A DNA stretch of 64,000 bases. Origin: Alkalicoccobacillus gibsonii. GTDB taxonomy: Bacteria > Bacillota > Bacilli > Bacillales > Bacillaceae_D. Position 1 is the stretch's first letter, and the number at the start of each line of letters is the position of its first letter. The position numbers were made by a program, and so were the translations under genes. Where the stretch lies: the NCBI RefSeq assembly GCF_016798245.1, contig NZ_JAEUZA010000001.1, forward strand, positions 542,221-606,220, written 5' to 3'. Below are positions 62,133 through 64,000 of the stretch, piece after piece. The notes beneath the pieces are model-generated. The model did not search any database, had not been told where the DNA came from, and worked only from the letters and a program-made list of their open reading frames with translations.

Positions 62133-62141
62133 TGTTATAAT
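62133..62141 (+). promoter_or_regulatory. Extended -10 promoter of panB operon
   Basis: TGT TATAAT, an extended -10 with perfect hexamer at 62136-62141. The -35 is poor. Transcription would start near 62148, just at the first leader hairpin. Confidence 0.6.
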
Positions 62142-62148
62142 GTGTATT

Positions 62149-62231
62149 GCGGGTTGTATTACAGTCGTAAACAATACCGTTGCTTATTTTTTTTTAAAAC
62201 ATGCTGCCTTGATCTATGTAGACAGGGACAG
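62149..62231 (+). ncRNA. Tandem pan-motif-like RNA hairpins
   Basis: Two hairpins share the same architecture. First (62149-62180): upper stem TTAC/GTAA with loop AGTC; bulged A 62158 on the 5' side; then exactly 5 bp; bulged A 62176 on the 3' side; then GG/CC base pairs. Second (62204-62231): upper stem TCT/AGA with loop ATGT; bulged A 62212; exactly 5 bp (CCTTG/CAGGG); bulged A 62228; then CTG/CAG. A hairpin with two conserved bulged A, often in tandem before panB, is the description of the 'pan' RNA motif, whose ligand is unknown. Confidence 0.72.
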
Positions 62232-62267
62232 AAAGAAATGAACCAAGTTAAAGCTTGTTAGTGTAAC

Positions 62268-62292
62268 AGGTGTCTTTGACTTGCTCACACCT
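62268..62292 (+). promoter_or_regulatory. Possible anti-terminator hairpin before panB
   Basis: AGGTGT at 62268-62273 pairs with ACACCT at 62287-62292. Bases 62289-62292 are also needed by the terminator stem, so both cannot form together. Confidence 0.5.
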
Positions 62293-62320
62293 TTCTTTCT
62301 TAGGCAGAGAAGGTTTTTTT
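62289..62320 (+). terminator. Attenuator terminator before panB
   Basis: A 9-bp stem with one bulge (62289-62298 with 62306-62314), 7-base loop, and seven T, placed 27 bases before the panB start rather than at a gene end. This suggests premature termination control of the pan operon. Confidence 0.75.
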
Positions 62321-62346
62321 GCGTATATGCAGAAAGGGGAAGTGTG

Positions 62347-63195
62347 ATGAAAACAACAGCAGATTTTAAGAAGAGAAAACGTGAAAACGAACCAATCTCC
62401 ATGGTTACGGCCTATGATGCACCTTCCGCGAAGTTCGCAGAAGCAGCAGGAATTGATGCAATCCTTGTAGGAGATTCTTTAGGAATGGTTGTTTTAGGAT
62501 ATGATTCAACGATCCCGGTGACAATGGATGATATGGTTTTGCATACAAAAGCCGTTAAACGCGGTGCTGCCTCGACGTTTGTTGTCGCAGACTTACCTCA
62601 TTTAAGCTATCACGGAAGTATTGATCTGACGCTCGCCAATGTACGACGCCTTATTCAAGAAGCGGGTGCAGATGCAGTGAAGCTTGAAGGAGGATCAACC
62701 GTTATAAATGAAATTCGTACATTAACAGAAGCTGGTGTTCCAGTCATGGCTCACCTCGGACTAACTCCTCAATCGGTTGCCGTAATGGGTGGGTACCGTG
62801 TTCAAGGGAAAGATCGGAAAGGTGCAGAAGCATTATTACAAGATGCTTTAGCTGTTGAAAAAGCCGGCGCATTTAGTCTGGTTCTTGAATGTGTGCCAAC
62901 AGAGGTTGCTGCTTTCATAACTGAAGCTCTCTCTATTCCTGTTATAGGAATAGGCGCAGGACCTAAAACAGATGGTCAGGTCTTGGTCTATCATGATCTA
63001 ATTGGATATGGCGATGTACATGTTCCGAAGTTTGTAAAAGCTTATACAAACGTTAGTGAAATGATTGTTGCTTCGTTAAAAGAATACCATCAAGAGGTTA
63101 AGCAGCGTGTGTTCCCGGCAGCTGAACATAGCTTTACGGTGAGTGAAGATGTCATCTCCGGCTTATACGGAGGAGGTCATAATGAAAGTCATTAA
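62347..63195 (+). CDS. panB: 3-methyl-2-oxobutanoate hydroxymethyltransferase
   Basis: 282 residues, first step to pantothenate. Seen: [58 protein letters not shown] near 19, [12 protein letters not shown] near 110, [20 protein letters not shown] near 136 and [21 protein letters not shown] near 203. ATG 62347 follows AAAGGGG; the frame is open upstream through the terminator, so the internal ATG is the real start. Overlaps panC by 14 bases. Confidence 0.95.
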   Translation: MKTTADFKKRKRENEPISMVTAYDAPSAKFAEAAGIDAILVGDSLGMVVLGYDSTIPVTMDDMVLHTKAVKRGAASTFVVADLPHLSYHGSIDLTLANVRRLIQEAGADAVKLEGGSTVINEIRTLTEAGVPVMAHLGLTPQSVAVMGGYRVQGKDRKGAEALLQDALAVEKAGAFSLVLECVPTEVAAFITEALSIPVIGIGAGPKTDGQVLVYHDLIGYGDVHVPKFVKAYTNVSEMIVASLKEYHQEVKQRVFPAAEHSFTVSEDVISGLYGGGHNESH

Positions 63196-64000
63196 AACAA
63201 TTGATTCACTGCGAAGAGATCTGCAATTAAGAAAAGCAGATGGTCACAGCGTAGGATTTGTTCCAACTATGGGGGCTTTACATGAAGGGCATCTCTCGCT
63301 TATTCATCAAGCACGAGATAACCATGAGGTAGTAGTCGTTAGTGTGTTTGTAAATCCTTTACAGTTTGGTGAGGGAGAGGATTTTGAATCCTATCCGCGT
63401 GACATCGAGCGTGATCAACAGCTTTGCGAAGAAGCGGGTGTCGACATTCTCTTTTATCCATCCGTAGAAGAGATGTACCCAAGAGAGGCATCCGTAGAGA
63501 TTAGAGTTGTTCAAGGTGTAGATGTTCTTTGTGGAAAAAGTAGACCAGGGCATTTTGATGGTGTAGCAACCGTTGTATTAAAATTACTTCACATGGTTGA
63601 ACCGAATGCTGCTTATTTTGGACAGAAAGATGCTCAACAAGTGGCTGTTATCAAACAAATGGTTCAAACCTTGTCCATGTCCGTTCAAATTATCGCTTGC
63701 CCGACTGTTCGAGAAGAGGACGGCTTAGCAAAAAGCTCGAGAAATGTAAACCTTAATACGAGAGAGCGAGAACTTGCACCGGCACTTTACAGCACGCTTA
63801 TAAAAGCGGCTGAACTTGCTAAATCAGGCTCTAGCCGGACTGAATTAATGGAGTATGTAGTTAAAAACCTTGATCAACTTGAACTAGGTTCAATTGATTA
63901 TGTCGATGTTTTAACGTATCCAGAACTCGTTGCAAGCGAGCAGTTATCTGGAACAGTTATCATAGCTGTTGCTTATCAATTTAGTCGAGCTCGTTTAATT
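63182..64000 (+). CDS. panC: Pantothenate synthetase (partial at window end)
   Basis: 273 codons are visible and run off the window without a stop. Seen: [51 protein letters not shown] near 27-80, [15 protein letters not shown] and [16 protein letters not shown] near 120-160, [15 protein letters not shown], and the end ARLI, which is normally only a few residues before the C-terminus. It joins pantoate and beta-alanine. The start is ATG 63182 inside panB after CGGAGGAGG. panD probably follows. Confidence 0.95.
   Translation, partial: MKVIKTIDSLRRDLQLRKADGHSVGFVPTMGALHEGHLSLIHQARDNHEVVVVSVFVNPLQFGEGEDFESYPRDIERDQQLCEEAGVDILFYPSVEEMYPREASVEIRVVQGVDVLCGKSRPGHFDGVATVVLKLLHMVEPNAAYFGQKDAQQVAVIKQMVQTLSMSVQIIACPTVREEDGLAKSSRNVNLNTRERELAPALYSTLIKAAELAKSGSSRTELMEYVVKNLDQLELGSIDYVDVLTYPELVASEQLSGTVIIAVAYQFSRARLI

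Noticed and set aside
62101-62346. A T-box leader before panB
   Set aside because: The conserved T-box bulge and anti-terminator sequence are not present; the tandem bulged hairpins fit the pan motif better.

Overview
This window is a piece of a Bacillaceae chromosome (low GC, endospore former). Nearly all genes lie on the + strand, start after strong GGAGG-type ribosome binding sites, and keep the gene order known from Bacillus subtilis between mecB/ypbG and panBCD. Sporulation and germination genes (sleB-ypeB, spoIVA, spoVIF, prsW, ypjB, an Sda-like gene), bacillithiol genes (bshA, bshB1, ypdA) and TRAP-controlled tryptophan genes all support this. The content differs from B. subtilis in ways that suggest the Alkalihalobacillus/B. 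halodurans branch, but the species is not established here. I saw no tRNA, rRNA, prophage, insertion sequence or CRISPR array.

Layout. 1-8 kb: an M20 amidohydrolase, a YpbG-like phosphoesterase, a MerR regulator with a B12-domain-like C-terminus, MecB, a three-gene operon (response regulator, histidine kinase, lipoprotein) and D-Ala-D-Ala ligase. 8-19 kb: GudB, bacillithiol disulfide reductase YpdA, asparaginase, PrsW, a small Cys-rich protein, a SAM-riboswitch operon (metI-yitJ), SleB-YpeB and the c-di-GMP protein YpfA. 19-28.8 kb: cmk, plsC, rpsA-like ypfD, yphA, der, plsY, gpsA, spoVIF, yphE, yphF and spoIVA. 28.9-34.7 kb: mtrB (TRAP), then hepS-menG-ubiA-ubiX-mqnA-hepT, and ndk. This is the menaquinone side-chain cluster with futalosine-pathway genes inserted. 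34.8-46.8 kb: cheR, aroC-aroB-aroH, the trp leader and trpEDCFBA, hisC, tyrA. 46.8-54 kb: a probable minus-strand small RNA, an unknown amidohydrolase-like protein, ypiA, ypiB, ypiF, qcrABC, ypjA, ypjB. 54-64 kb: a YugP-type protease, a palindromic repeat, ypjC on the minus strand, a small membrane protein, an Sda-like protein, dapB-mgsA-bshB1-bshA-cca-birA, then a leader with tandem bulged hairpins and panB-panC (panC runs off the end).

How the parts connect. AroC makes chorismate. It is drawn off here by TrpE (tryptophan), AroH/TyrA/HisC (phenylalanine and tyrosine) and MqnA (menaquinone by the futalosine route). HepS/HepT make the heptaprenyl tail, the UbiA-type enzyme attaches a prenyl chain, MenG does the last methylation, and QcrABC oxidises the menaquinol. 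TRAP (mtrB) acts on the trp leader, which carries ten regularly spaced GAG triplets, a 5' stem-loop and an attenuator. BshB1/BshA make bacillithiol and YpdA recycles it.

Most notable observations: (1) a probable CcpA-controlled small RNA on the minus strand at 46803-46905; (2) two tandem hairpins with identical double bulged-A architecture before panB, matching the orphan 'pan' RNA motif, followed by mutually exclusive terminator and anti-terminator hairpins; (3) futalosine-pathway genes inside the gerC-type operon; (4) an unnoticed 56-residue Sda-like gene; (5) a 317-residue protein resembling an amidohydrolase that has lost its metal ligands.
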